Below, piece after piece: positions 35,164 through 44,491 of a DNA stretch of 64,000 bases. Under the pieces are notes generated by a model. It was not told the DNA's origin. It made no database searches and saw only the letters and a program-made list of their open reading frames with translations. The position numbers and the translations under genes are program-made. How positions within the stretch are numbered: position 1 is the stretch's first letter; every line of letters starts with the position of its first letter. Origin of the DNA: Nitrospirota bacterium (lineage in GTDB: Bacteria > Nitrospirota_A > Leptospirillia > Leptospirillales > Leptospirillaceae); contig JAKBTR010000113.1 of the NCBI GenBank assembly GCA_021844275.1, positions 17,900-81,899 on the forward strand, in the 5' to 3' direction.

Positions 35164-35193
35164 AGGAGGCGTTCGTGTCAAGAGACGCCTCCT
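35164..35193 (-). terminator. Terminator of the rel-fdhE operon
   Basis: A 9-bp stem AGGAGGCGT/ACGCCTCCT with a 12-base loop is followed on the minus strand by TCTCTTATTTTT. It stands 11 bases after the last gene and separates it from tetR. Confidence 0.72.
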
Positions 35194-35204
35194 GTCATGC
35201 GGGA

Positions 35205-35456
35205 TCAGTGTTTTCCGGAATATCCCGAAAGGGTGGATTGACCGTTTTTGGAAGGCTGTGGAGGATCTTCCTCGATCGGGTATCCCCAGGGATCCCGTTT
35301 GGGAAGATCCGGCGGAAGCTTCTTCTGGAGGACTTTCTCATGCTTCACAAATCGGGAGATGCTGATCGAAACAAGAAAGATCAGGATCATCAGTCCGGAA
35401 AGAATGATGGTGTAGTTGACGATCGAATTGAGGTTCAGTCGGGAAACGGTATCCAT
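35205..35456 (-). CDS. Small single-pass membrane protein
   Basis: The 83-residue product has a short polar start, one hydrophobic segment (IILSGLMILIFLVSISIS, about residues 17-35) and a charged, proline-rich tail (DLPKRDPWGYPIEEDPPQPSK). The start at ATG 35456 has GGGAG 12 bases upstream, which is long, so a start a few codons earlier is possible. It follows fdhE by 34 bases and precedes the terminator. I do not recognise the family. Confidence 0.6.
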   Translation of the reverse strand: MDTVSRLNLNSIVNYTIILSGLMILIFLVSISISRFVKHEKVLQKKLPPDLPKRDPWGYPIEEDPPQPSKNGQSTLSGYSGKH

Positions 35457-35490
35457 CGGTTCGAATGACTCCCTTAGCTTGCAGGCCGGT

Positions 35491-36399
35491 TCAGGGTCGG
35501 GGGGTATCGTATCCCGGCCGGATGATCGTTTCAAAACGTTCCGGCGGTTGTCCCATCGGACGAAATCCCATCTCCTGGGCCGCCATGTCGAGATGAATGC
35601 CCAGGATTTCCTGAACATCCGCATTCAGAACCTCTTTCTCCGACCGCTGGTCCACGATCTTGATGTAGGACTGGCACCCTTCACACGCCAGGAATCCCTG
35701 ATTTTCCTCCGGATGTTTGTACATGAGGTTGACCCTGTCCGGATCGTCAAGGCCACAGGCGGGACAGCCGTCCGAAGGCTCGGCCATCCAGGAGAAAGCA
35801 CAGAAAAAGCAGAAGTAGCGTCTCCGGCCTTCCGAAAGAGCCTGACCCAGCGAAGGGGAACCCCCGCAGACGGGACAGAGAGGGAAGTCCCAGTCCAGGC
35901 TCCCGCCCAGAAGCGTCCGGAGGGTTTCATGCAGCCGTTCGAAGGAGACCCTCAAAGTCAGTTTGATCAGATGCATCAGAAGGGGGCCGGGAACATCCAT
36001 TTCGCGGGAAATCTGGTCCAGGTAGGCATCATCCCGGGAGAGGACGGTCCGGATCAGCCAGGGTTCGCTTCTCCCTGACACCCGAAGGTACGAAGCGATA
36101 CGCTGCGCCAATACTTCCTTTTCTCCTCCCCCCTGACGCATCACGGTCAGGATCTTGCGAAACTGCGTTCCGGAACTCGCGAACTCAAGACGGGCGAAAG
36201 ATTCCCGGTCGAGAAGAGCTCTCCCCGAGCGATGTCGATCTCGAACGTTCTGGTCCCGAAGATCCACGGCCGGCAAAAAATCATCCGGAATCGATGCATG
36301 CCAGATCTCCTCGATTTTTTGCTGGAACTGGAAGATTTCCCGCAAATGGGGCCTGGCCCGGATGTGGGCGGCCAGTTGCTGTTCTCTGGTAAGCGCCAT
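35491..36399 (-). CDS. fdhE: FdhE-like formate dehydrogenase accessory protein
   Basis: FdhE helps activate or assemble formate dehydrogenase. The 302-residue protein is helical up to about residue 165. The C-terminal half has four paired cysteine motifs: CPVC 175-178, CFFC 197-200, CPAC 212-215 and CEGC 239-242, typical of the two rubredoxin-like metal sites of FdhE. ATG 36399 follows the rel stop directly and has AGGA eight bases upstream; an ATG eight codons earlier is the alternative. No formate dehydrogenase gene is in the window, so the target may be elsewhere. Confidence 0.8.
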   Translation of the reverse strand: MALTREQQLAAHIRARPHLREIFQFQQKIEEIWHASIPDDFLPAVDLRDQNVRDRHRSGRALLDRESFARLEFASSGTQFRKILTVMRQGGGEKEVLAQRIASYLRVSGRSEPWLIRTVLSRDDAYLDQISREMDVPGPLLMHLIKLTLRVSFERLHETLRTLLGGSLDWDFPLCPVCGGSPSLGQALSEGRRRYFCFFCAFSWMAEPSDGCPACGLDDPDRVNLMYKHPEENQGFLACEGCQSYIKIVDQRSEKEVLNADVQEILGIHLDMAAQEMGFRPMGQPPERFETIIRPGYDTPRP

Positions 36400-36400
36400 C

Positions 36401-38686
36401 CTAATCTTCCTTTCCGGATTCATTTTTGGAAAACGTCGTCGCTTTCTTGATCCGCTGGACCCGGATCACCCCCTTGAATTGCTGGATTTCGTCCATGATA
36501 GTCTGGAGATGAGTCATGTCCCGCACCATCAGGGAAAAATTGAGAACGGCCATCTTGCGGCGGTCCTGCCGGACTTCGGCGTGCGTAATGTTGGTCCCCT
36601 TCGCGGAAATGACCGCCGAAACCCCTGCCAGCATTCCGGGCTTGTCTTCCATCAGGACCCGGAGATCGACCTCGAAGGTGGATCCGGACTCCGAATCCCA
36701 GGTCGCGGCAATGAACCGTTCTTTCTGAACGGACAAATGGTCGAGGTTGGGACAGTCCCGGGAATGGATCATGATCCCCCTGCCCCGCGTCACGAATCCC
36801 ACGATTTCTTCTCCGGGAACCGGGCTGCAGCAACGGGCGATCCCCAATAACAGGTCCCTTCCACCCCCGCGCACAACGATCGGATAGTCGGACGCCGATA
36901 CCTCATGTTCGGCAGAAGCGGGCGGCGGAGTATCCAACGGAAGCGGAAAAAGCTTGCGGAGAACCCCCTGGGGTGTCACCTTCCCGAAGCCGATTCGGGA
37001 AAAGACATTTTCGATCGTCGGAACAGGCAGATCCGAAAACGACAGAACGGTTTCCAAATGAGGACTCTTCAGAAATTCGCTCAGAGACTTGTGGACCTTC
37101 CGGAATTCGGCTTCGAGGGCTTTCCTGCCGATTTCGGCGCTCTGGCGGTCTTCCTCTTCCTTGAGCCAGTGACGGATCCGGGCCCTTGCGCGAGGAGTCG
37201 CCACATACCGGAGCCAATCCTTGCTCGGAGTCTGGGTGGGAGAGGTCATGATCTCCACGATATCCCCGGACGAAAGGACCGTCTTGATCGGCGCCCACCG
37301 CCCGTTGATCCGGGAGCCAACAATATGATTCCCCAGATCGGTGTGGATGCTGTAGGCAAAATCGATCGCCGTTGCGCCATGGATCAGTTCCTTGACCTGG
37401 CCCTTCGGGGTGAAAATATAAACTTCATCAGGAAAAAGGTTGACCTTGACCGAATCCATGAACTCCCGGTTGTCCGGAAGCTCCTTTTGCCATTCGACCA
37501 GCTGACGGAGCCAGGCAACGACCTTCCGTTCCCCTTCCGCCGGCAGGGTGTCGGACTTTTCCTTGTAGTTCCAGTGGGCGGCAATCCCTTCCTCCGCCAC
37601 ACGATGCATCTCTTCCGTACGGATCTGGAACTCCACCGGAACGCCTTCCGGACCGATGACCGTCGTATGAAGCGACTGATACATGTTGGATTTGGGAACG
37701 GCGATAAAGTCCTTGATGCGTCCGGTGATCGGCTTCCAGATGCTGTGGAGAAGGCCCAGGATCCCGTAGCAGTTCAATTTTGTGTCCGTGATGATCCGGA
37801 TCCCCATCAAGTCGTAGATCTCGTCGAACGGGATTTCCTGCAACGTCATTTTCCGGTAGATGCTGTAGATATGCTTGTACCGGCCCAGGACCCGCCCGTA
37901 AATCCCGTTTGAGCGAAGGGCCTCTTCCGCGGTGCGGACAATCAGGTTGATATAGTTCTTCCTCTCCTTCCGACGGGCTGACACCCGCGCCCGCAGATCC
38001 TGGAACGTCTTGGGTTCCAGGACGGAAAAGGACAGGTCTTCGAGTTCCGATTTCATCCACCCGATTCCCAGTCGGTTCGCAAGAGGAGCGTAGATTTCCA
38101 GGGTCTCCTGGGCGATAGCACGCTGCCGGGAAGAATCGAGAGATCCCAGTGTCCGCATGTTGTGAAGACGGTCCGCAAGTTTGACCAGGATCACCCGGAT
38201 GTCTTCCGACATGGAAAGGAGCATCTTGCGAAAATTTTCGGCCTGCTTTTCCGCCTTGGAGGTCTGATACTGGAATTTTCCGATCTTTGTCACGCCGTCG
38301 ATCAGCGTCAGGACCTTCTTTCCGAATTTTTCCTCGATCAGATCCGGCGGAAGCGACGTATCTTCCAGGGTATCGTGCAGAAGGGCGGTAATGAGGCAGG
38401 TCGCGTCCACCTTCATGCTGGCCAGGATCAGTGCCACGCTCAGAGGATGGTCCACATAGGCTTCGCCCGACCTGCGGTATTGCCCCTTGTGGGCTTCGGC
38501 GGCCAGCCGGTAAGCTTCCCTCAGCCGGTCGGTGACTTCCGGAGCGCTGTTGTAAACGGACACTTCCGACACAAGGGTATCGATCGTCGGAACAGATTCC
38601 GGCAAACGGTCCCCGTGGTCGGAAATATCGGGGGTGTTGGCCCTATCCTGTGGGTCTGTAGCGACGGATGGAGAAGTGCCGCTCAA
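36401..38686 (-). CDS. rel: Bifunctional (p)ppGpp synthetase/hydrolase Rel
   Basis: This enzyme makes and breaks the alarmone (p)ppGpp. The 761-residue protein has, in order, an HD hydrolase domain with LLHDTLEDT near residue 110, the synthetase domain with RIKDFIAVPKSNMYQSLHTTV near residue 330, and a TGS domain (VYIFTPKGQVKELIHGATAIDFAYSIHTDLG). A zinc-finger-like helical part (GIARCCSPVPGEEIVGF, HSRDCPNL) and a C-terminal ACT domain follow. Both catalytic halves look intact. The first 45 residues are a disordered extension overlapping recJ by 44 bases, so a later start is possible. Confidence 0.95.
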   Translation of the reverse strand: MSGTSPSVATDPQDRANTPDISDHGDRLPESVPTIDTLVSEVSVYNSAPEVTDRLREAYRLAAEAHKGQYRRSGEAYVDHPLSVALILASMKVDATCLITALLHDTLEDTSLPPDLIEEKFGKKVLTLIDGVTKIGKFQYQTSKAEKQAENFRKMLLSMSEDIRVILVKLADRLHNMRTLGSLDSSRQRAIAQETLEIYAPLANRLGIGWMKSELEDLSFSVLEPKTFQDLRARVSARRKERKNYINLIVRTAEEALRSNGIYGRVLGRYKHIYSIYRKMTLQEIPFDEIYDLMGIRIITDTKLNCYGILGLLHSIWKPITGRIKDFIAVPKSNMYQSLHTTVIGPEGVPVEFQIRTEEMHRVAEEGIAAHWNYKEKSDTLPAEGERKVVAWLRQLVEWQKELPDNREFMDSVKVNLFPDEVYIFTPKGQVKELIHGATAIDFAYSIHTDLGNHIVGSRINGRWAPIKTVLSSGDIVEIMTSPTQTPSKDWLRYVATPRARARIRHWLKEEEDRQSAEIGRKALEAEFRKVHKSLSEFLKSPHLETVLSFSDLPVPTIENVFSRIGFGKVTPQGVLRKLFPLPLDTPPPASAEHEVSASDYPIVVRGGGRDLLLGIARCCSPVPGEEIVGFVTRGRGIMIHSRDCPNLDHLSVQKERFIAATWDSESGSTFEVDLRVLMEDKPGMLAGVSAVISAKGTNITHAEVRQDRRKMAVLNFSLMVRDMTHLQTIMDEIQQFKGVIRVQRIKKATTFSKNESGKED

Positions 38687-40292
38687 CGTGATCTCCCTTT
38701 CCGACCAATTCCGGTGTCATAACGAGGTCTACCCTGTCTCCCGGTTTGGGCAAATTGGATGTCTGTCTGAAAGCCGCCTTCTCCATTCCGTGGCTCCATC
38801 GGAAATGGCACAGGACAAGTCGGCCGTTTGTCGATTCCATCCGTTCGATCTGGACGTTCCGGATTCCGAAAAGCGGCTCCGGAAACCCTTCGCCGAACGG
38901 CACAAGCTTTCCCAGTCCCTCCCAGAAGGAAGGCGACCGGTAATAGGAGGGAAGGAACGCATCAATCTCCAGAGAATCCGGATCCTGGATATCCGAACAG
39001 GGCGATGCCTCTTTCAGGATGTTGCCCAGAACAGAACGGACCGTTTCCAGAAGTTCAACCGGAAATCCAAGTCCTCCGGCTTTCGGATGTCCCCCTCCCG
39101 AAACCGGCAGACCTTCCAGTTCCTTCAGAATGTCGGAAAGGGTGATTCCTCCCCGCAAGCGCAAGGAACCCCGAACTCCTCCGTTGGGACTCAATGTCGC
39201 GACGAAAACGGACTGATCGAACTCCTCGCTTAAGCGGTGGGCGATCCGCCCCATGACTCCGGGAGCCCAGTCCGGAGCGAAAAGAACAGGGGTACCGTCC
39301 CATTGTTTCCGGGCTTCCTCGTAGATGCTCCACTCGGCTTCCCTTCTCCGGCGGTTCAGCTCCATGACCTGCAAGGAATAGCGCTCGGCCTCGGACAGAG
39401 TTCTCGCCATCAGCAGATGAAACGCCGGCAAGGGATCGGACATTCGACCGGGCGCATTGAGAGAGGGAATGACCCAGAACGAGTAGTCGTTGATCATGAT
39501 CTTGCGGTGGACACGTTTTCGGAGAAGGGCCCGGACGCCCGGAAAAGAGTCCAGGATTTCCCGGTCGAGAAGGGCCTGAACGAAATACCGGTTTTCATGC
39601 AGGATGGGAGCCCTGTCCGAAAGAACCGCCAAGCCCGCCAGAAAAGCCATTTCCCTCTCTTCCGGAGAATCGACGAGAGACCGGAGAAGGACATACAGAC
39701 AACCGACTGCAGTCAGATGAGACCGCCCCTGCGGGTGGACGATGGGCATTTCACGGGGCCACGGTTCCTGCAGAAGATGATGGTCCACCACGATCGACGA
39801 AAGGCCTCTCCGGCCCGCTTCCTGGAGGAGAGGAAGATTCGAGACTCCCAGATCGGCTACGATCAGGACTCTGAAGCCTTCCTGCGGCAACGACAGGATA
39901 CGGTCGGGATTCACCCCGTGTCCTTCCTCCCGCTTGACCAGAAGTACCCGGTGAGGATGCTGTCGGCGCGAAAGGAACCGGGAACACATGACGGCCGATG
40001 TGATGCCGTCTACATCGAGGTCCGCATAGATCGCAATCGGGGACCCGTCCTGCAGAGCTTCCCACAAGACATTCTGCGCCAAACCGATGTCGCCGACAGA
40101 ATCCTCTCCGGGGGGCTGGGGATGGAAAAAAGACTCATCCAGGGAATCCCAGCAGAAACCTCTTCCCAGCAGAAAGCGCGCCCAGATCGGATCCATCCCT
40201 ATTTCCCGGGCCAGATCGGCAACATCGGATTCCATTACGGAAGGCAGAAGCCATCCAGGCTTTGCTTTCCGTCTTTCGTGGTCGGTATCCAT
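38643..40292 (-). CDS. recJ: Single-stranded-DNA exonuclease RecJ
   Basis: This is a 5'-3' exonuclease of the DHH phosphoesterase family in recombination and mismatch repair. The 549-residue protein has motif I ADLDVDGITS, motif II VADLGVSN, motif III VDHH, and the DHHA1 motif SGGGHPKAGG. An OB-like C-terminal domain follows. Motif I has leucine where most RecJ proteins have tyrosine (DYDVDG), but the aspartates are kept. The start is ATG 40292, eight bases after AGGA. Confidence 0.92.
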   Translation of the reverse strand: MDTDHERRKAKPGWLLPSVMESDVADLAREIGMDPIWARFLLGRGFCWDSLDESFFHPQPPGEDSVGDIGLAQNVLWEALQDGSPIAIYADLDVDGITSAVMCSRFLSRRQHPHRVLLVKREEGHGVNPDRILSLPQEGFRVLIVADLGVSNLPLLQEAGRRGLSSIVVDHHLLQEPWPREMPIVHPQGRSHLTAVGCLYVLLRSLVDSPEEREMAFLAGLAVLSDRAPILHENRYFVQALLDREILDSFPGVRALLRKRVHRKIMINDYSFWVIPSLNAPGRMSDPLPAFHLLMARTLSEAERYSLQVMELNRRRREAEWSIYEEARKQWDGTPVLFAPDWAPGVMGRIAHRLSEEFDQSVFVATLSPNGGVRGSLRLRGGITLSDILKELEGLPVSGGGHPKAGGLGFPVELLETVRSVLGNILKEASPCSDIQDPDSLEIDAFLPSYYRSPSFWEGLGKLVPFGEGFPEPLFGIRNVQIERMESTNGRLVLCHFRWSHGMEKAAFRQTSNLPKPGDRVDLVMTPELVGKGDHVERHFSIRRYRPTG

Positions 40293-40302
40293 CGGTCATG
40301 TC

Positions 40303-40416
40303 CTAAATGATCAGTTTTTTCTTCAAATAAAGCAGGAATATGATCAGGACCACCGGAAGAACAAAAAGTCCGAGGCTTCCCAGAACTTCTTCCGGATCGA
40401 TATAGTTGCTGCCCAA
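40303..40416 (-). CDS. 37-residue single-pass membrane microprotein between secF and recJ
   Basis: This short frame starts at TTG 40416, seven bases after AAGGGGG, and stops at TAG 40303. The peptide reads LGSNYIDPEEVLGSLGLF then a hydrophobic run VLPVVLIIFLLYL and a basic end KKKLII, an N-out, C-in type membrane anchor by the positive-inside rule. It exactly fills the 138 bases between secF and recJ. The recJ ribosome binding site overlaps its stop codon, so the two would be coupled. I know no family for it. The TTG start lowers confidence. Confidence 0.5.
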   Translation of the reverse strand: MGSNYIDPEEVLGSLGLFVLPVVLIIFLLYLKKKLII

Positions 40417-40430
40417 GCGCTGCCCCCTTC

Positions 40431-41396
40431 CTATCCGTTTCGTGCGTTTGTGTTCCGGACGCCTTCCGTCGAGGAGGGCCTGCCGGCGACAATCGTCGCC
40501 TTTTTACCCTTCGGAATCACAAGAAGCAAGGGACTTGCCACAAAAATCGAAGCAAAGGTTCCAATGACGACGCCCATCAAGAGCGCCAAGGAAAAATCAT
40601 GTATCACCGGGCCTCCGAAGAAAAAGAGGGCGACAAGCACCAGCACTACTGTAGATGATACCACAACTGTCCGACTCAAAACCTGATTGATTCCGAGATT
40701 GATCAATTCTTCCATTGACTGGCGGCTGGCCCGGCGAAGCTGCTCGCGGATACGGTCGAAGACCACGACCGTATCCGTCAGGGAATACCCTGCCAGTGTC
40801 AGCAATGCCGTGACAACCAAAAGGTTGATCTCGACACCCAGGAGATAGAGCAGTCCCAAAACAGCCATGACGTTGTGGAACGTCGAAAGGGCAGCCGCCA
40901 CCCCGAAGCGGAATTCGAACCGGAAGGCGATATACACGATGATGCCGACGATGGAATACAGGATGGCCAGAAAGGCTTTTCCCGCCAGTTCGCTTCCGAT
41001 GGTGGGGCCGATCTCCGTAGCGGACAGAATGGTCATGGGGTTTCCCGGAAAACCGGAACGAAGATCCTGAAGGAGTGCGGACGAAACGGGAGATCCGTCT
41101 TGCTGCTCTGATTTCGTCCGGATCAGGATATCGCTGGAGGACTGGATATTCTGGATCTGGACTCCATGAAACCCATTTTTCTCAAGGAGAGTACGGACAG
41201 ACTGAAGGGACACGCTTTCCTGAAAATGGACCTGGACTGCGGTTCCGCCGACGAAGTCGATCCCGAGGTTGGCCTTTCCCCGGGCAATCTGGAGGAGGGC
41301 AATCAGCCCGATGACCAGAAAAACGGCGGATATCGTCAGGGAAATCTTACGTTTCCCCATGAAGTCGATGGACGGATTCTTGATAAGCTCTATCAT
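40431..41396 (-). CDS. secF: Protein translocase subunit SecF
   Basis: SecF works with SecD to pull proteins out of the SecYEG channel using the proton gradient. The 321-residue protein has the start with LGIDFVGGTAVQVHF, a periplasmic domain to about residue 140, and a six-helix RND-like membrane domain with TIGSELAGKAFLAILYSIVGIIVYIAFRFE and TLAGYSLTDTVVVFDRIRE. It follows secD by 49 bases. Confidence 0.96.
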   Translation of the reverse strand: MIELIKNPSIDFMGKRKISLTISAVFLVIGLIALLQIARGKANLGIDFVGGTAVQVHFQESVSLQSVRTLLEKNGFHGVQIQNIQSSSDILIRTKSEQQDGSPVSSALLQDLRSGFPGNPMTILSATEIGPTIGSELAGKAFLAILYSIVGIIVYIAFRFEFRFGVAAALSTFHNVMAVLGLLYLLGVEINLLVVTALLTLAGYSLTDTVVVFDRIREQLRRASRQSMEELINLGINQVLSRTVVVSSTVVLVLVALFFFGGPVIHDFSLALLMGVVIGTFASIFVASPLLLVIPKGKKATIVAGRPSSTEGVRNTNARNG

Positions 41397-41445
41397 GTCT
41401 TTCTCCGAACCGAGCGGGGAAGCGTCGGCATCTTTCGTCCCAGTT

Positions 41446-43020
41446 TCAAATGGACAAGCGTTCCAGTTTTCTTTTTGCGGTCATGGCATCAAAGACCACA
41501 CGTGTTCCGACCAGCGCCGTGAAAAGGTTGATCGCAATTCCTACCGACAACGTGACGGCAAAGCCCTTGATCGGACCAGTGCCGAAAATAAATAGGATTA
41601 ACGCCGTGATCAGGGTCGTGACGTGCGAGTCGACGATAGTGAGAAACGCCTTGTCGTAGCCGGAGTCGATCGCCGAGCGAACCGGTTTTCCCAGTCGGAG
41701 TTCTTCACGGATGCGCTCGAAGATCAGCACGTTGGAGTCCACCCCCATGCCGATCGTCAGGATGATCCCGGCAATTCCCGGAAGCGTGAGTGTCGCGTGC
41801 AACGCGGCCATCGCCCCGACCAGAAGGATCAGGTTCAGAAGAAGGGCACCATCGGCGATCATGCCCGAGATCCGGTAATAGAAAGCCATGAACAGAAGAA
41901 CGAGAACACCGGCAAAAATGGTTGCGCGAATCCCGGCACGAATGGAATCCTTGCCCAGGGAAGGTCCGACGGTGACGTTCTGAAGGATGTGGACCGGAGC
42001 GGGCAGGGCTCCGGACCGGAGGACGATCGAAAGGTCTTTCGCTTCCTTGAGGGTGAAGCTCCCGGTGATCTGGGCCTGGCCACCGGCAATCTCTTCCTGA
42101 ATGACCGGAGCCGAATAAACTGCATTGTCCAGCACGATTGCGAGTCGTTCCTTGACATGCTCCCGGGTAATCGTGTCAAAGAGCTTGGCGCCCGCCGAAT
42201 TGAAGGTCAACGATACATAGGGCTCGTTGAACTGTCCGAAAGCAACCCGGGCATCCGAGATCAGGTCTCCGGACATCAGAGCCCCCCGGATCAAAAGATA
42301 TGGAAGCTCCACCCGGGTTCCATTGGCATCCGTCCGGTGGGAAAAAAGAACTTCATCCCCCGGCGGGACCGGCAATTTCTTCTCCAGAATCTTGTCCGCA
42401 TCGGGATTTTTGTCGTCCACGAGCAAAAACTGGAGACGGGCGGTCCGCCCGATCAGCGACATGGCCCGTCCAGGATCGTTGATCCCGGGCAGTTCGACGA
42501 GAATGCGGTCTTTCCCCTGACGTTCAATCAGGGGTTCCGCCACACCGAACTGGTCAATACGGTTTCGGATCACCTCCATGGCTTGCGTCATGGCATGTGT
42601 CCGGATCCTTTTCTCTTCTGCCGGAGACAAGGAGAAGGTCAACCCGGAATCGTCGGCGGACGCGAGCGTCAGGTAAGGATAATGGCGTCCGACCTGTTCT
42701 TTCACCTTGTCCCGCAAAGACCCCGCAGGAACGGGAAAACGGATGGTCGTCCCGTGGATAGAGGGCTGCATTGCGGGAGTTTTCATCGCAGTCGCGATCT
42801 CTTCCAGTGTCCCTTCGACGGCTTTTTCCCTGTCCACCTGAAGCGTGACGGACATTCCTCCTTTCAGATCGAGGCCGAGCGAAATCTTTCCGGAAGGAAG
42901 AACTTTCCGGAGGCCGTCCGGCAGGTTTTTCCAAACCGGAAGGGAGGGCAGTAGAAGCAGAAAAGACAGGAGGGATGCTCCGCCGAGGAGGGTCAGACGA
43001 AAACCGATTTTTCTTTTCAT
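41446..43020 (-). CDS. secD: Protein translocase subunit SecD
   Basis: SecD is the partner of SecF in proton-driven export. The 524-residue protein has an N-terminal membrane anchor and the signature ISLGLDLKGGMSVTLQVD. A large periplasmic domain follows (two parts with NRIDQFGVAEPLIERQGKDRILVELPG). Six membrane segments come last, with GIAGIILTIGMGVDSNVLIFERIREEL. It lies 46 bases behind yajC, in the conserved tgt-yajC-secD-secF order. Confidence 0.97.
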   Translation of the reverse strand: MKRKIGFRLTLLGGASLLSFLLLLPSLPVWKNLPDGLRKVLPSGKISLGLDLKGGMSVTLQVDREKAVEGTLEEIATAMKTPAMQPSIHGTTIRFPVPAGSLRDKVKEQVGRHYPYLTLASADDSGLTFSLSPAEEKRIRTHAMTQAMEVIRNRIDQFGVAEPLIERQGKDRILVELPGINDPGRAMSLIGRTARLQFLLVDDKNPDADKILEKKLPVPPGDEVLFSHRTDANGTRVELPYLLIRGALMSGDLISDARVAFGQFNEPYVSLTFNSAGAKLFDTITREHVKERLAIVLDNAVYSAPVIQEEIAGGQAQITGSFTLKEAKDLSIVLRSGALPAPVHILQNVTVGPSLGKDSIRAGIRATIFAGVLVLLFMAFYYRISGMIADGALLLNLILLVGAMAALHATLTLPGIAGIILTIGMGVDSNVLIFERIREELRLGKPVRSAIDSGYDKAFLTIVDSHVTTLITALILFIFGTGPIKGFAVTLSVGIAINLFTALVGTRVVFDAMTAKRKLERLSI

Positions 43021-43066
43021 GGCTGGACAGTCAACCCCTTTCCATTTACCCCCGGAGGGTCATCGG

Positions 43067-43357
43067 CTATATTTCGGAAGCCAGGGAAATAATGGTCTGC
43101 TTGAGAACGGTCACGCGGACGGACGGCGCAACTTCCAGTTCCACCGTACGGTCGCCCAGGGAAGCGACGGTTCCGATGAGACCCCCGGAAAGCAGAACCC
43201 TGTCTCCTTCTTTCAGCTCGCTCAAAAACGACTGATGTTTTTTCTGGCGCCGTTTCTGAGGCAAGATGATCAGAAGATACAGGAAAACGACAAAAAGAAG
43301 GATCGGGAGAAGATTGAGCAAGGCGGACGCGCCGCCGGAGGGTGGTTGGGCGTTCAT
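43067..43357 (-). CDS. yajC: Preprotein translocase accessory subunit YajC
   Basis: YajC associates with SecDF in the inner membrane. The 96-residue protein has one N-terminal membrane segment (LLPILLFVVFLYLLIILPQKRRQKKHQ) and the soluble domain LKEGDRVLLSGGLIGTVASLGDRTVELEVA. ATG 43357 overlaps the tgt stop (ATGA) and follows AAGGGG by six bases. Confidence 0.95.
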   Translation of the reverse strand: MNAQPPSGGASALLNLLPILLFVVFLYLLIILPQKRRQKKHQSFLSELKEGDRVLLSGGLIGTVASLGDRTVELEVAPSVRVTVLKQTIISLASEI

Positions 43358-44490
43358 GAGCGACCCCTTTCCGATTGTTGGAGAGAATCCATTTTCTGTC
43401 GGGACCAGGCGCCGAACGTTCCCTGACGGATTTCGGTTCGTGCCTGGCACATCAGATCCATGTAGTACGTCAGGTTGTGGACAGTGTTCAGAATAGGCCC
43501 CAGCATCTCCCCGTTGCGAAAAAGATGGTGGATATACGCCCGGGTGTATTGTGTGCACGCCGGGCAGGAACAATGCGCGTCAAGGGGTGCCCGGTCGTCC
43601 TGAAACCGGGCATTGCGGATGGAAACCCGGCCACCGGACGTGAACGCCATGCCATTTCTTCCGTTCCGCGTCGGCAGGACGCAGTCAAAGAGATCAACGC
43701 CCTGACCGATACCGGCGAGGAGATCTTCGGGATAACCGATCCCCATCAGATAGCGTGGTTTTTCCGCGGGCAACAACCCTACGGTCTCCCGGACAATCCT
43801 GTTCCGGACGTCGAAGGATTCCCCGATACCCAGTCCTCCAATTCCGAATCCCGCAAACGACTGCCCATCCCGACCGGTCATCGAAGACAGGATTCCGGCA
43901 CTCCATTTTCGGGCATCCGCATCACATCCTCCCTGTACGATCCCGAAGATGGCGGCCTCCGGAGTCGAGGCGTCCAGGGACCTCCTGGCCCACCGCAAGG
44001 TCCTGTCCCGTGCCTCCGTCAGAAGTTCCGGGGGAGAGTCGGGGGACACAAGATGGTCCAGCACCATGATCAGGTCGATTCCCATCGACTGTCCGACGGA
44101 GACGACCTCTTCGGGAGAGAGAAAGACTTTTCGTCCGTCGTATGGTGACTGGAAAAATGCACCTTCTTCACGAATGCGCACCGATCCGGAGAGACTATAG
44201 ATTTGATAGCCTCCGCTGTCGGCCAACACCGGACCGCCCCATCCCATGAAAGGAGAAATGCCCCCGGCTTCCCGGACAACCTTCTCTCCGGGTCGGAGCC
44301 AGAGATGAAAAAGATTGACCAAAAGGATGCCGGCACCGGTTTCCCGGATCCGGTCGACCGGAAGACCCCGGACTGTTCCCCGGGTGGCCACCGGCATAAA
44401 AGCGGGGGTCTCGAAACTTCCCTTGTCCGTGACGATCCTTCCCGTCCGGGCGTCCGACGATGCTTCCGTCCATTCCAGGTGAAACTTCAC
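43354..44490 (-). CDS. tgt: tRNA-guanine transglycosylase (queuosine pathway)
   Basis: This enzyme exchanges guanine 34 for preQ1 in GUN-anticodon tRNAs. The 378-residue TIM barrel has TPAFMPVATRGTVRG, VNLFHLWLRPGE, MGWGGPVLADSGGYQIYSLS with the general-acid aspartate, VLDH, the nucleophile-region DCVLPTRNGRNG, and a zinc site with CSCPACTQYTRAYIHHLF. GTG 44490 is one base behind the argS stop. The position before yajC-secD is classic. Confidence 0.96.
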   Translation of the reverse strand: MKFHLEWTEASSDARTGRIVTDKGSFETPAFMPVATRGTVRGLPVDRIRETGAGILLVNLFHLWLRPGEKVVREAGGISPFMGWGGPVLADSGGYQIYSLSGSVRIREEGAFFQSPYDGRKVFLSPEEVVSVGQSMGIDLIMVLDHLVSPDSPPELLTEARDRTLRWARRSLDASTPEAAIFGIVQGGCDADARKWSAGILSSMTGRDGQSFAGFGIGGLGIGESFDVRNRIVRETVGLLPAEKPRYLMGIGYPEDLLAGIGQGVDLFDCVLPTRNGRNGMAFTSGGRVSIRNARFQDDRAPLDAHCSCPACTQYTRAYIHHLFRNGEMLGPILNTVHNLTYYMDLMCQARTEIRQGTFGAWSRQKMDSLQQSERGRS

Positions 44491-44491
44491 G

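Noticed and set aside
38643..40292. Loss of a catalytic residue in RecJ motif I
   Set aside because: ADLDVDG keeps all the aspartates; only the tyrosine is replaced, so the site is intact.
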